A program made the translations under genes and the position numbers. Shown one piece after another: positions 17,097 to 28,523 of a stretch of 64,000 nucleotides of DNA; position 1 is the first letter of the stretch; each line of letters begins with the position of its first letter. The notes below the pieces were generated by a model that worked only from the letters and a program-made list of their open reading frames with translations, was not told where the DNA came from and did not search any database. Origin of the DNA: Sediminibacterium sp. (GTDB taxonomy: Bacteria; Bacteroidota; Bacteroidia; Chitinophagales; Chitinophagaceae); contig JAIYCS010000051.1 in assembly GCA_027487895.1 (NCBI GenBank), positions 1-64,000 of the forward strand, read 5' to 3'.

Positions 17097-18581
17097 ATGT
17101 TATTATTAGGAATAGATCTTGGCACTTCTTCTGTAAAAGTTTCTGTATTGGACGCCAGTAATGGCAAGGTAATGGCTACCGCACAACATCCTGAAACCGA
17201 GGCTGCCATTATTTCCCATCATCCCGGCTGGGCTGAGCAGTCACCCAATCAGTGGTGGCATGATGTTAAAGCTGCTATTTTAAAATTACACGCTTCAGGA
17301 GCTTATAATCCTTCTGATATTGGCGCTATTGGCATTGCCTATCAGATGCATGGACTGGTTCTGGTAGATAGTAATCAAAACGTAATTAGAGATAGTATCA
17401 TTTGGTGTGATAATAGAGCGGTAGCCATAGGTGAAAAGGCATTTGAACAAATAGGCAACGAATATTGCTTAACGCACTTATTAAATTCTCCAGGAAATTT
17501 TACGGCATCAAAACTTGCATGGGTCAAACAAAATGAACCTGAACATTATGCTCAAATTCATAAAATGATGCTCCCCGGCGATTTTATTTCGATGAAATTA
17601 ACCGGTGAAATTACTACTACCATTGCTGCATTATCTGAAGGGATGTTTTGGGATTTTAAAAACAATTGTTTGTCTGAGGCGGTTATAAATTATTACGGGC
17701 TTGATGCGCAGCATATACCGGTAATCAAAAATGTATTTGATACACACGGATATGTAACTGAACATATTGCCAGTGAACTTGGCATTTCAAAAGGAATTCC
17801 GGTGACTTATAAAGCCGGCGATCAACAAAACAATGCACTTTCATTAAATGTATTAAATTCTGGTGAAGTAGCTGCAACAGCAGGCACATCGGCGGTGATA
17901 TATGCAGTATCTAATAGTTTGCAAGCCGATACTGCGTCTAGGGTTAATTCATTTGCGCACGTCAATCACACACAGGAGCACAATAGCATCGGTGTATTAT
18001 TATGTATTAATGGTGCAGGCATTTCAAATAGTTGGATGAAAAATAAATTGGGTGCTAGTAGTTACAACGAGATGAATGCGCTTGCTGCATCTGTTGCACC
18101 AGGATCTAATGGCGTATCTGTACTTCCATTTGGGAATGGGTCAGAACGCATGCTACACAATAAAAATATTGGCGCTCATATTACGGGACTTGACTTTAAT
18201 AGACATGAGCTGTCGAACATATACCGAGCAGTTCAAGAAGGTGTTGTGTTTGCTATGCAATATGGTTTTAAAGTGCTGCAGCAAAACGGTGTGCAACCAA
18301 CAGTTATTAGAGCAGGTAAAGCCAATATGTTTTTGAGTGATGTTTTTGTAGACTGTTTTGTAAATACACTAGGGGTGCCGTTAGAGCTCTATAATACAGA
18401 TGGAAGTAAGGGTGCAGCAATTGGTGCAGGCTATGGCGCCAAAGTATATGCTACAATTGAGGAAGCTTTTGTTAATAGCAAGCCATTAACCACTATAGCG
18501 CCATCAGCAAATACCAATTACAGAGAAGCTTATCAAAATTGGGAAGCGCAATTGACACTTCAAATCAAAAACAATCAATAA
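17097..18581 (+). CDS. xylB: Xylulokinase
   Basis: LLLGIDLGTSSVKVSVLDA, HPGWAEQSPNQWW, GIAYQMHGLV. Start refined to ATG 17097. Confidence 0.93.
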   Translation: MLLLGIDLGTSSVKVSVLDASNGKVMATAQHPETEAAIISHHPGWAEQSPNQWWHDVKAAILKLHASGAYNPSDIGAIGIAYQMHGLVLVDSNQNVIRDSIIWCDNRAVAIGEKAFEQIGNEYCLTHLLNSPGNFTASKLAWVKQNEPEHYAQIHKMMLPGDFISMKLTGEITTTIAALSEGMFWDFKNNCLSEAVINYYGLDAQHIPVIKNVFDTHGYVTEHIASELGISKGIPVTYKAGDQQNNALSLNVLNSGEVAATAGTSAVIYAVSNSLQADTASRVNSFAHVNHTQEHNSIGVLLCINGAGISNSWMKNKLGASSYNEMNALAASVAPGSNGVSVLPFGNGSERMLHNKNIGAHITGLDFNRHELSNIYRAVQEGVVFAMQYGFKVLQQNGVQPTVIRAGKANMFLSDVFVDCFVNTLGVPLELYNTDGSKGAAIGAGYGAKVYATIEEAFVNSKPLTTIAPSANTNYREAYQNWEAQLTLQIKNNQ

Positions 18582-18605
18582 ATTTAAAGTATTAAAATAT
18601 AACGT

Positions 18606-19934
18606 ATGTCAGTAGTCTTAGGGTCTAAGGAATTTTTTAAAGGAATAGAAAAAATTAAATACGAAGGAACTTCTTCGCATAATCCACTTGCATTTAGATG
18701 GTACAACGAAAATCAAGTAGTGGCAGGCAAAACCATGAAAGAGCATTTTAGGTTTGCTTGTGCATATTGGCATAGCTTTTGTGGTTCAGGTGCTGATCCT
18801 TTTGGTGAGCCAACGCATTTGTTTGAGTGGGATACAAAATCTGATCCTATCGAAAGAGCAAAAGATAAAGCAGATGCTGCATTTGAATTCATGACAAAAT
18901 TAGGCGTGCCTTATTATTGTTTTCATGATGTAGATGCTGTTGAATATACAAATGATGTTCATGAAAATGAAAGACGCTTACAAGCCATTACAGCGTACTT
19001 AAAAGAAAAGCAAGCTGCTAGTGGCATCAAACTACTTTGGGGCACTGCTAATTTATTTTCAAGTAGAAAATACATGAACGGCGCCGCTACAAATCCAGAT
19101 TTTACTGTGCTCGCACATGCAGGCGCACAGGTAAAGGCTGCATTAGATGCAACAATTGCACTCGGTGGAGAAAATTATGTTTTTTGGGGTGGAAGAGAAG
19201 GCTACATGAGTTTATTAAACACCAACATGAAGCGTGAAAAAGAACATTTAGCAAGCTTTTTAAAAGCGGCTAGAGATTATGGTAGAAAAAATGGTTTTAC
19301 CGGGAAGTTTTTTATAGAACCTAAGCCTTGTGAGCCATCTAAGCATCAATATGATTATGATTGTGAAACCGTGATTGGTTTTTTACGTGAACACGATTTA
19401 TTAAATGATTTTAGTTTAAATATTGAAGTAAACCATGCAACCCTTGCTGGACATACGTTTACGCATGAATTACAAGTAGCTGCTGATGCTGGACTATTAG
19501 GTAGTATGGATGCCAACAGAGGCGATTATCAAAATGGTTGGGATACCGATCAATTTCCATCTGATATCAATGAATTAACAGAGGCACTACTTATTATTTT
19601 AGAAGCAGGTGGTTTTAAAGGAGGCGGTATTAATTTTGATGCAAAAATTAGACGTAACTCCACAGATCCACAAGATTTATTTTATGCGCATATTGGTGGT
19701 ATGGATGTTTTTGCAAGAGCGCTCCTAACAGCAGATGCTATTTTGCAGCAGTCTGAGTATAAAAAAATTAGAGCCGACCGTTATGCAAGTTATGATACCG
19801 GTAAAGGAAAAGATTTTGAACAAGGGAAACTTTCATTAGAAGATTTAAGAGACATTGCCATTGCAGCAGGTGAGCCAGCAACCATTAGTGGTAAGCAAGA
19901 GTTCATCGAAAATTTAATTAACCGCTATATTTAA
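18606..19934 (+). CDS. xylA: Xylose isomerase
   Basis: [70 protein letters not shown]. Confidence 0.97.
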   Translation: MSVVLGSKEFFKGIEKIKYEGTSSHNPLAFRWYNENQVVAGKTMKEHFRFACAYWHSFCGSGADPFGEPTHLFEWDTKSDPIERAKDKADAAFEFMTKLGVPYYCFHDVDAVEYTNDVHENERRLQAITAYLKEKQAASGIKLLWGTANLFSSRKYMNGAATNPDFTVLAHAGAQVKAALDATIALGGENYVFWGGREGYMSLLNTNMKREKEHLASFLKAARDYGRKNGFTGKFFIEPKPCEPSKHQYDYDCETVIGFLREHDLLNDFSLNIEVNHATLAGHTFTHELQVAADAGLLGSMDANRGDYQNGWDTDQFPSDINELTEALLIILEAGGFKGGGINFDAKIRRNSTDPQDLFYAHIGGMDVFARALLTADAILQQSEYKKIRADRYASYDTGKGKDFEQGKLSLEDLRDIAIAAGEPATISGKQEFIENLINRYI

Positions 19935-21088
19935 TGAATAAGGCGGAAGTAAGTGCGCTATTTGCCCAGCAGTTTAATGAAGCGCCTTCATTTGTTATAG
20001 CCTCGCCGGGGCGCATCAATTTAATTGGGGAACACGTAGACTACAATAGTGGCTTTGTACTTCCTGCGGCCATTGATAAGTATATGTATGTGGCAGTTTC
20101 ACATCGAAACGATAGCCAAATATTATTGCACGCTACCGACCTCAATCAAAACTTCCAAACGAACTTAGACGCTGCTTTGCAGCCTTCAAGTAGTGGATGG
20201 CCTAATTATGTATTAGGTGTTATCGATGAACTTAGAAAAGATGGGCATGTTGTTTCAGGTTTTAACATGCTTATTACGGGTAATATTCCTATAGGTGCTG
20301 GGGTATCATCATCGGCGGCACTTGAATGTGCGACCGTTTTTGCATGCAAGCATCTTTTTGATTTAGATATTAGTAAACAAGTAATGGTAAAAACAGCACA
20401 ACGCTCCGAAAATAATTTTGTAGGCGTAAACTGTGGTGTGATGGATCAGTTTGCAAGTATGTTTGGCAAAGCGGATCATGTCATAAAACTAGATTGCGCT
20501 GATTTATCTTATACCTATTTTCCATTTAAGCTAGAAGGCATTTCTATTGTACTGTTTGATACATTCGTCAAACATTCACTAGCATCATCGGAGTATAATA
20601 CCAGAAGACAGGAATGCGAAACTGGTTTGGCGGCGCTTCGTCAACAATTTTCTATTACTTCTTTTAGAGAAGCGACGCTGTTTATGTTAGAAGCAGTAGC
20701 TGATTCAATAAGTGACAAAGTATACAACCGTTGTAAATACGTGATAGAAGAAATTGCCCGCATGGAAGCGGCTTGTGATCATTTGCTTGCTGGTGAAATA
20801 GATGCATTTGGTGCGCGTATGTACGAAACGCACAAGGGGCTTAGTGAACTTTATGAAGTTAGCTGTGCGGAGCTCGATTGTATTGTAGAAAACTGCAAAA
20901 AACAAAAGGATATTGTTGGCGCAAGAATGATGGGCGGTGGTTTTGGTGGCTGTGTAGTAGCACTTGTGCAAGCAACCAAGGTTGAAGAGATATATAACCG
21001 AATCAACACTGCCTACCATAACAAATTTGGGCGAAACATGGGAAAATACCTGATGCAAATTGGGGATGGCACTAGGCTACTAGATTAA
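19934..21088 (+). CDS. galK: Galactokinase
   Basis: SPGRINLIGEHVDYNSGFVLPAAID; GAGVSSSAALE; RMMGGGFGGCVVALV. Confidence 0.93.
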   Translation: MNKAEVSALFAQQFNEAPSFVIASPGRINLIGEHVDYNSGFVLPAAIDKYMYVAVSHRNDSQILLHATDLNQNFQTNLDAALQPSSSGWPNYVLGVIDELRKDGHVVSGFNMLITGNIPIGAGVSSSAALECATVFACKHLFDLDISKQVMVKTAQRSENNFVGVNCGVMDQFASMFGKADHVIKLDCADLSYTYFPFKLEGISIVLFDTFVKHSLASSEYNTRRQECETGLAALRQQFSITSFREATLFMLEAVADSISDKVYNRCKYVIEEIARMEAACDHLLAGEIDAFGARMYETHKGLSELYEVSCAELDCIVENCKKQKDIVGARMMGGGFGGCVVALVQATKVEEIYNRINTAYHNKFGRNMGKYLMQIGDGTRLLD

Positions 21089-21107
21089 TATTTACAACTA
21101 TTCAATT

Positions 21108-23075
21108 ATGAAAAAGAGTATGGTAACTCAAAAGAGATTCTTTTTGGCGTTATGCCTTTTTGTGCTTGTTATTTTACAAAAACATTCTTTTGGGCAAAGA
21201 AATATTTTATCAAAGGCCTTTACACAAAACGAGTTACAGAATAAATTATCAAATATTGCAGCTTGGCGACTAGAGCAAAAGAATAATTATTTACAAAAAG
21301 TAGCCGCGCTACCAGACTCTGTGAAAGCAAGGCTTGTAAAAGAAGGTGAGCGGGGATTAAAATATGATTGGCCAGCCTTACCAGCAAGTTTATACCTCGA
21401 TTACAAATTAACGGGTACCCGTTATAATTTCGAAAGAAAAAACAATGAACGTCGAAAAGTTTTAAACGAACTAGCGGTTGCTGCCATTATTACAAAAGAC
21501 AAAAAATACATTCCTCAAATCGCGAGTGGTATTTGGACGCTTTGTGAGCAAAGCACTTGGGTGCTTCCAGCGCATATTGTTGCTCAAAAAGAAAAAACAG
21601 GATTACCTGACCCCTACGAAGTGGTTATTGATTTAGGAAGCGGTACCGCTGCTGCGCAGCTGTCCATGATTCAGTTTATGTTAAGTGATGAACTAGATGC
21701 CTATTCGAAAGGTATTGGCAAACGCGTTTTTGCAGAATTAAATAAAAGAATATTTCAGCCTTATCTAACACGTACTGATTTTTGGTGGATGGGATTTACC
21801 GGACAGCCTGTAAACAATTGGAATCCATGGGTAAATACCAATGTACTTATGACAGCATTATATAGTGAGCTTAAAGCGGATAGCGTGGGTCTCATTATTG
21901 GCAAAACGGTTAAGAGTACCGATTTTTTTGTCAATCAATATCCTAATGATGGAGGATGTGATGAAGGTCCTTCTTATTGGAGCGAAGCTGGGGGTAAGCT
22001 CATGCGCTTTATTCATGTTCTAAATAAGTTAACAGCAACATCTATTGATTGGAAACAGCAACAACTTATTTACAATATGGGCAGCTATATTAGCAAGGTC
22101 CATATTGGAGAAAATAATTTCGTCAATTTTGCAGACGCTTTTTCTAAATCGATACCAGATCCTGAAAGCGTATACTCTTATGGCGCGCTTTATAATGACG
22201 CTGATTTAAAATCTTTTGGGGCCTATTTATTTGGGTTGCAAAAACACAAATTAGACAATGGTAATATCATTGATTTTTTAGAAACTGCATCTATTTATGA
22301 TTCGCTTACGTCGGTAACTGCAACCCCACCACTTCCTGCTGTGTCTTGGTTTGGGGACAGGCAGGTACTAACGGCTAGAACTAAAAGCAAATCTACCAAT
22401 GGCCTTTTTTTAGCGGTTCAGGGTGGACATAACGCCGAAAGTCATAACCACAACGATATTGGTAATTTTATTGTGTATGCAAATAATACCCCCGTTTTTG
22501 TTGATGCAGGTGTTGGATCTTATACTGCACAAACATTCAGCAGTAAGCGTTATGAGCTATGGAATATGCAATCGGGTTGGCATAACTGCCCTACTATTAA
22601 TGGTGTGATGCAAAAAGAAGGCATTTCCTATAAGGCAAATGATGTTCAGTTTCAACAAACAGCAAATAGTATTTCTTTATCTATGGATATAGCAGCTGCG
22701 TATCCAGCGGATGCAGCTGTTAAAAAATACATTCGAAAATTTGATTTTGATCCCTCAAAAAATAGTATTCAAATTTCTGAAAATTATGAACTGCTGGCAC
22801 TCAATCAAAAATTGGTGCTTCACTTTTTAGTGCATCTTAAACCGACTATAGAAAAGCCAGGAAAAATTGTGTTTAATAATGGCGAAAAAAAATTACTTGA
22901 ATTTAATTATGATGCAAAATTATTTGATGTAAGCATAGAAGATAAATTACTAGACGATGAACGAATTACTGGCATGTGGGGTAAGCAGTTATACCGTATT
23001 AATTTAACAGCAAAAGACCTTAAAAAAACCGGAAAACAAAACTTCACGATTCAATTGGTAGATGCTGTTTTATAA
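21108..23075 (+). CDS. Heparinase II/III-family polysaccharide lyase, secreted
   Basis: Signal peptide; AVQGGHNAESHNHNDIGNFIVYANNTPVFVDAGVGSYT...NCPTINGVMQ heparinase II/III domain. Confidence 0.82.
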   Translation: MKKSMVTQKRFFLALCLFVLVILQKHSFGQRNILSKAFTQNELQNKLSNIAAWRLEQKNNYLQKVAALPDSVKARLVKEGERGLKYDWPALPASLYLDYKLTGTRYNFERKNNERRKVLNELAVAAIITKDKKYIPQIASGIWTLCEQSTWVLPAHIVAQKEKTGLPDPYEVVIDLGSGTAAAQLSMIQFMLSDELDAYSKGIGKRVFAELNKRIFQPYLTRTDFWWMGFTGQPVNNWNPWVNTNVLMTALYSELKADSVGLIIGKTVKSTDFFVNQYPNDGGCDEGPSYWSEAGGKLMRFIHVLNKLTATSIDWKQQQLIYNMGSYISKVHIGENNFVNFADAFSKSIPDPESVYSYGALYNDADLKSFGAYLFGLQKHKLDNGNIIDFLETASIYDSLTSVTATPPLPAVSWFGDRQVLTARTKSKSTNGLFLAVQGGHNAESHNHNDIGNFIVYANNTPVFVDAGVGSYTAQTFSSKRYELWNMQSGWHNCPTINGVMQKEGISYKANDVQFQQTANSISLSMDIAAAYPADAAVKKYIRKFDFDPSKNSIQISENYELLALNQKLVLHFLVHLKPTIEKPGKIVFNNGEKKLLEFNYDAKLFDVSIEDKLLDDERITGMWGKQLYRINLTAKDLKKTGKQNFTIQLVDAVL

Positions 23076-23086
23076 ATAATATTATT

Positions 23087-24361
23087 ATGAAAAGAAGAAA
23101 TTTTATACAACTATCCTCTATATTAAGTTTTGTGGGTTTAGCACCCGCTATTACGAGTGCTACTGTAGTTGATACGAAGGCTATCGACGAGGCTTTTGAA
23201 ACTACAGGCGAAAAAGACCGCATGTATTGGGTTAAACTACTAGATAAAATAGCATCGCCAATTTTATCTAGTATGAGTAAAGGGGAGCTCCGGAAAAATA
23301 TGCCCATGGATTATAGTCCTACCTGGGACAACCGCAATAAAGAAGTGGCTTATATGGAAGCCATTGGGCGTTTAATTGTAGGTATTGCCCCATTTGTATC
23401 ACTGCCAGATGATGATACCGAAGAGGGGCGTATCAGAAAAAAAATGCGTAATCAAATTCACGCATCACTCGCACATGCCGTGGATCCGGAAAGTCCAGAT
23501 TATTTATATTGGGGTTCACTAAAAGTAGCGCAACCACTTGTGGATGCTGCCTTTTTAGCCCAGGCATTGTTACTCGCGCCTGCTGCGCTATGGGAGCCGC
23601 TTAGTAAACAAACCAAAGAGCGTTTTATTACAGAATTTACAAAACTTCGCGCCATTAAACCATCTAATAACAACTGGGTTTTATTTGCGGCCATCGTAGA
23701 AACATTTTTATTAAGTATTGATGCGCCTGTTGACGCTGCCCGTATTGATGCCGGTATAGATAAAATACAAGGTTGGTATGTGGGTGATGGTTGGTATAGC
23801 GATGGTGTTAAATTTCATTTTGATCATTACAATGGTTTTGTAATTCAGCCTATGCTAGTAACTGTACTTCGTGTAAATGTTAGTAAAGGAAGAAGAACAC
23901 AAGCGGAACTAGATATTGCTATTAAACGCATGCAGCGTTATGCTTCATTTCAAGAACGTTTTATTTCACCAGAAGGAACCTTCCCAATTTTTGGAAGATC
24001 CTCTACCTACCGTGTAGGTGCTTTTTGGCCACTCGCTACACTTGCACTAGAAGAAAACTTGCCAACGGGTGTATTGCATTCACAAGTAAGACCTGCGCTA
24101 ACTGCTGTATTCAAAAGAGTATTTGTCAAAGACACATTTAATGCAAATGGCTTACTAACACTTGGTTTTGTAGGAGCCAACCAGTCAAATATTGCAGATT
24201 CATACTCCAATACGGGTAGCATGTACCTTGCTTCATTTGCATTTATGCCACTCGGGCTACCGGCATCTCATGAATTTTGGACAGCGGCACCAACCAATTG
24301 GACGCAAAAAAAAGCATGGAATGGAGAAGTATTTCCCAAAGATTACGCAGTAGATTATTAA
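23087..24361 (+). CDS. DUF2264-family protein with Tat-like signal (KRRNFIQ)
   Basis: YWVKLLDKIASPILSSMSKGELRKNMP; AIGRLIVGIAPFVSLPDDDTEEG; WYVGDGWYSDG. Confidence 0.8.
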   Translation: MKRRNFIQLSSILSFVGLAPAITSATVVDTKAIDEAFETTGEKDRMYWVKLLDKIASPILSSMSKGELRKNMPMDYSPTWDNRNKEVAYMEAIGRLIVGIAPFVSLPDDDTEEGRIRKKMRNQIHASLAHAVDPESPDYLYWGSLKVAQPLVDAAFLAQALLLAPAALWEPLSKQTKERFITEFTKLRAIKPSNNNWVLFAAIVETFLLSIDAPVDAARIDAGIDKIQGWYVGDGWYSDGVKFHFDHYNGFVIQPMLVTVLRVNVSKGRRTQAELDIAIKRMQRYASFQERFISPEGTFPIFGRSSTYRVGAFWPLATLALEENLPTGVLHSQVRPALTAVFKRVFVKDTFNANGLLTLGFVGANQSNIADSYSNTGSMYLASFAFMPLGLPASHEFWTAAPTNWTQKKAWNGEVFPKDYAVDY

Positions 24362-24387
24362 CTTTAGAATATCATTAAATTTTGGAC

Positions 24388-25587
24388 ATGAAAAAATACA
24401 TTGTTGGTTTTGCATTTTTGTTTGTGATGATTCAATCCAGTTATGGACAAACTGCTTCTTTGAAAAATAAAATGAAAGATCTTATAGAAGATAATTTTGT
24501 TTTTGCAGCCAAACAGTATCAGTATTTAAAAGCAAATACGCCTGACTCTCTAATGCCACGTAGTTATGTGCAGGCAACTGGCACATCAGTAACTAGTGAT
24601 ACCAAATGGTGGTGTAGTGGATTTTATCCGGGCACTTTATGGTATTTATATGCCCATACCAAAGATGAAAATATTAGAAAGGAAGCAGAAAAACGACTTG
24701 GTATTTTAGAAAAAGAAAAATACTATACGGGCAATCATGACTTAGGTTTCATGATCTATTGTTCTTTTGGAACGGCATACAAATACACCAATAATCCTGC
24801 CTATAAAGACGTTGTTGCCATTGCAGCTAAATCTTTATCTACCCGCTATAGACCCACTATTAAATCAATTCAATCTTGGAATTCTAGTGCGCGTTTAAGT
24901 TGCCCAGTAATTATTGACAATATGATGAACCTTGAATTACTACACTGGGTAAGTGATCATGGTGGCGATCCGGTCTATAAAGAAATTGCAATTACACATG
25001 CCAACACAACAATCGAAAATCAATTTAGACCAGACAATAGTTCGGTACACGTAGTTGATTGGGATTTAGCCAATCAGCGCATCTTAAAAAAAGTTACTTG
25101 GCAGGGTGCCTCAGATTCATCGGCATGGTCGAGAGGTCAAACTTGGGGCCTTTATGGTTATACCATGATGTACCGTTTTACAAAAAATCAAGCTTATTTA
25201 AACCAAGCTAAAAAAATAGCAAAATTTATATTGTCTCATCCTAATTTACCAATGGATAAAGTGCCTTATTGGGATTTTAATGCACCAGGTATACCAAATG
25301 TTCCTCGTGATGCATCAAGTGGTGCCATTATGGCCTCTGCTTTGTTAGAGTTAGGGCAATATACCAGTGGTGCAGAAAAAAAGGAATACATCAAAACTGC
25401 CGAAACCATACTAATGGCACTTGCTTCTGATGCTTATAGGGCTAAGCTTGGCGAAAACGGAGGTTTTATACTCATGCATAGCGTGGGATCGCTTCCACAC
25501 AAGTCTGAAGTAGATGCGCCTTTAACCTACGCCGACTATTACTTTATAGAAGGACTTACCCGTTATAAAGATTGGTATTTGAAATAA
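24388..25587 (+). CDS. Glycoside hydrolase family 88 (unsaturated glucuronyl hydrolase-like)
   Basis: WWCSGFYPGTLWYLYAHT; HDLGFMIYCSFG; SWSRGQTWGLYGYTMMYR-type motifs. Confidence 0.88.
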   Translation: MKKYIVGFAFLFVMIQSSYGQTASLKNKMKDLIEDNFVFAAKQYQYLKANTPDSLMPRSYVQATGTSVTSDTKWWCSGFYPGTLWYLYAHTKDENIRKEAEKRLGILEKEKYYTGNHDLGFMIYCSFGTAYKYTNNPAYKDVVAIAAKSLSTRYRPTIKSIQSWNSSARLSCPVIIDNMMNLELLHWVSDHGGDPVYKEIAITHANTTIENQFRPDNSSVHVVDWDLANQRILKKVTWQGASDSSAWSRGQTWGLYGYTMMYRFTKNQAYLNQAKKIAKFILSHPNLPMDKVPYWDFNAPGIPNVPRDASSGAIMASALLELGQYTSGAEKKEYIKTAETILMALASDAYRAKLGENGGFILMHSVGSLPHKSEVDAPLTYADYYFIEGLTRYKDWYLK

Positions 25588-25662
25588 TACACATTTAAGG
25601 GCGTTTATTTGCCGTTCGTCTATTTTAACACTCTGTTTGGCAATACTTTGTAAACAACAAGG

Positions 25663-25670
25663 TACTTTTG
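25663..25670 (+). promoter_or_regulatory. -7 element TACTTTTG for the beta-barrel/GLPGLI pair
   Basis: TACTTTTG matches TAnnTTTG; TTTG about 23 bp upstream. Places the start at ATG 25716 rather than 25668. Confidence 0.5.
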
Positions 25671-25715
25671 TGCAGCATTTTTAATAATGCAACACTTAAG
25701 AACCAAACAAACTGC

Positions 25716-28496
25716 ATGAATTTATCATTTCAAGGACACAAAAGCATAGCGCTTACGCTATTTTCATTTTTAATTTCATTCGCCACATTTGCGCAAATCA
25801 GTTCGATTAAAGGAACGGTAAAAGATACCACCGAAAAAAAGGTTTTATCCCTCGCTTCAGTAAATGTATTAAGGGCCAAAGATTCGGTACTGGTAAAAAC
25901 AGTAAGAACCTCAAATAATGGAGAATATAGTATTTCAAGCTTACCAGTAGGGAATTATATTATAATGGTAAGCTATCCGCAGTACGCCGATTTTACAGAT
26001 AAAATTACTGTGGGCGCTGCGCCGACAGTGCTCAATATTGCCATTGATACGAAGGCGCATATACTTAAAGAAGTAATCGTGAAAAATACGGTATCAGCTA
26101 TTCGGGTTAAAGGTGATACCACCGAATATAAAGCCGATAGCTTTTATGTTACCCCAAATGCCGACGTACAAGAATTATTAAAAAAAATGCCGGGTATTCA
26201 AGTAAACGCACGTGGAGAAATTACAGCGCAGGGCGAAAAAGTAAATAAAGTACTTGTGGATGGCGAAGAGTTTTTTAGTGATGACCCTGCGGTGGTAACT
26301 AAAAATTTAAGAGCCGATGTGGTTGACAAGGTGCAAGTGTTTGATAAAAAATCGGATCAAGCGGTGTTTACCGGTATTGATGATGGGCAAAAGTCTAAAA
26401 CCATTAATCTTCAATTAAAGGAAGATAAAAAAAATGGATTCTTTGGTAAAGCAGAGGCTGGAAGCAACTTTAATCAGTTTGGTAATGGTAAATTAATGAC
26501 CAATGCTTTTAAAGGCAAAAGAAAAATTGCCGGTTATGTAACAACCGACAATACCAAATTTGATAATTTAAATTGGGATGAGGCTCAAAATTATGGTGAC
26601 GGTAGTGGCATGGTTACAGAATTTGGAGATGGTGGCATGTCAATGATTATGACAAGTGGCGATGGTGAAGAAGGGGGCTCTACAGGCTTTCCTAACCAAC
26701 AATCGGCGGGTGCTACCTATAGTAATAAATTTGATAAAGGTTCTGTTAATACCAGCGCGCAATACAATAGACTTATTGTAAATGGGTTAACAAGTTCATA
26801 TAGTAAAACCATTTTACCTACCAACTCTATTGTCAATAACACCAATAGTGCGCAGCGTACCGAAAAGAAAAAGTATAAACTATCCACCACCGATCAGTGG
26901 GGTACCGATAGCACAGGGCTCTTTAAATTAACACTAAAGGCAGCTAATGTCATTTCTGATAACACAACCAGCTTTACGGGTGGTTCATTTATCCCTGAAA
27001 CAGGTGCTAATCTTAATAACACTGCACGCACTACAAGTAATAGTACCAACGATAAAACATTGAACGGTTCACTAAGTTACCGCTTACGTTTTGCAAAAAA
27101 AGGTAGAACCATTTCTGTAAATTCAGATTTTAATTTTGGCGACAAAACACAGGATGGTTTATTACAAGCGCAAAACGATTATTTTAATGCGTCTAACGTA
27201 ATTATTAAACAGGAAACCATTGCGCAAACCAAATCCTTATCTCAACTTACCTCTGCGGGTAGCGTAAATACAGTGTATACTGAGCCGCTTGGCAAAAATT
27301 CATTTTTGATTTTTAATTATAAAATTGGGTTGGCAGGGAATAATTCTGAACGCAACACATTTGATGATAGGGTTGGACAACCAAAAATAAAAGTAGATAC
27401 TTTAAGTAACCATTTTAAATTTAATACGGTTAATAATAGTGGTAATATCAGTTACCGATATGCCGTTAAAAAACTGAATTTTAATATTGGTACAGGTATA
27501 GGTGCGGCAAATTATAGCATGTTTGATTATGCTACAAATGCTAGTAGAGCGGTTAATTTTACCAACTTTATTCCATCCGCTACATTTAAGTTTACGCCCA
27601 AGCAACAAAAAAGTTTGGTACTTAGTTATGTTGGAAATACCCAAAACCCTTCTTTACTTCAAATACAACCTATTATTGATAATACCGATCCACTTAATAT
27701 CACGGTGGGTAATGCTAATTTAAGACAGTCATTTACCAACAAGTTTTCATTCAACTATAATAGTTTTAAAGTAATGAAAAGTAAGTATGTGCAGCTGAGT
27801 GGTAGTTTTTCCAATACCAATGATGCGATTGCAACATCTTCAAATATTGATGCTTTTGGTAAGTCTGTTAACCAGTACGTAAACGTTGATGGCAACTATA
27901 ATTATGGCGCAGGTTTTTATTATGATTTTGAACTCTTCAAGGGTATTAATTTTGGAATGAATACAGGTATAAATGGCGGCAGGTACAATAATATCGTAAA
28001 TGGCATTAAAAATACCAACGACAATATTTCTACCCGATTTGCCATTCAATTTTCACAGTGGGGTGACAAAAAAATAAGCTTTTGGAGCAGTTTTGAGGCT
28101 TCCAATAATAAAACAGTATCTAGTATTAGGCCAGGTGCTTCTACTAATTTTTGGTCGTACCGCAATAATGCAAATGTTCAATTTAAGTTTAAAAAGGCTA
28201 AGTTTTTTATAGATCTAAATACAGATATTACGGTATACCAAAAAACGGCAGCTTTCCCCAATCAGCGTAATATTTATTTAGTGCACCCATCTATGCGTAA
28301 AGTGATTTCTAAAAATGACAAGTGGGAAGCTAAGCTAATGATCTACGATATATTCAATCAAAACCAATTTGTAGACAGAAATATCACAAGCAATTTTATT
28401 TCTGAAACTACCAATAATGGCATTAGACGTTATGCTTTATTTAGTATTGTCTATAATTTTTCAAAAAATGGGAAACCTATGTCAATGGGCTTCTAA
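25716..28496 (+). CDS. Outer-membrane beta-barrel protein, TonB-dependent receptor-like, with carboxypeptidase-like regulatory domain
   Basis: Signal peptide; ISSIKGTVKDTTEKKVLSLASVNVLRAKDSVLVKT...; plug-like VQELLKKMPGIQVNARGEITAQGEKVNKVLVDGEEFFSDDP; long beta-rich barrel. Confidence 0.88.
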   Translation: MNLSFQGHKSIALTLFSFLISFATFAQISSIKGTVKDTTEKKVLSLASVNVLRAKDSVLVKTVRTSNNGEYSISSLPVGNYIIMVSYPQYADFTDKITVGAAPTVLNIAIDTKAHILKEVIVKNTVSAIRVKGDTTEYKADSFYVTPNADVQELLKKMPGIQVNARGEITAQGEKVNKVLVDGEEFFSDDPAVVTKNLRADVVDKVQVFDKKSDQAVFTGIDDGQKSKTINLQLKEDKKNGFFGKAEAGSNFNQFGNGKLMTNAFKGKRKIAGYVTTDNTKFDNLNWDEAQNYGDGSGMVTEFGDGGMSMIMTSGDGEEGGSTGFPNQQSAGATYSNKFDKGSVNTSAQYNRLIVNGLTSSYSKTILPTNSIVNNTNSAQRTEKKKYKLSTTDQWGTDSTGLFKLTLKAANVISDNTTSFTGGSFIPETGANLNNTARTTSNSTNDKTLNGSLSYRLRFAKKGRTISVNSDFNFGDKTQDGLLQAQNDYFNASNVIIKQETIAQTKSLSQLTSAGSVNTVYTEPLGKNSFLIFNYKIGLAGNNSERNTFDDRVGQPKIKVDTLSNHFKFNTVNNSGNISYRYAVKKLNFNIGTGIGAANYSMFDYATNASRAVNFTNFIPSATFKFTPKQQKSLVLSYVGNTQNPSLLQIQPIIDNTDPLNITVGNANLRQSFTNKFSFNYNSFKVMKSKYVQLSGSFSNTNDAIATSSNIDAFGKSVNQYVNVDGNYNYGAGFYYDFELFKGINFGMNTGINGGRYNNIVNGIKNTNDNISTRFAIQFSQWGDKKISFWSSFEASNNKTVSSIRPGASTNFWSYRNNANVQFKFKKAKFFIDLNTDITVYQKTAAFPNQRNIYLVHPSMRKVISKNDKWEAKLMIYDIFNQNQFVDRNITSNFISETTNNGIRRYALFSIVYNFSKNGKPMSMGF

Positions 28497-28523
28497 TTAA
28501 GTTTTAATATTTAACACACAATC

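Noticed and set aside
20705-21058. Antisense 117-aa ORF opposite galK
   Set aside because: Overlaps conserved galK sequence, no domain signal.
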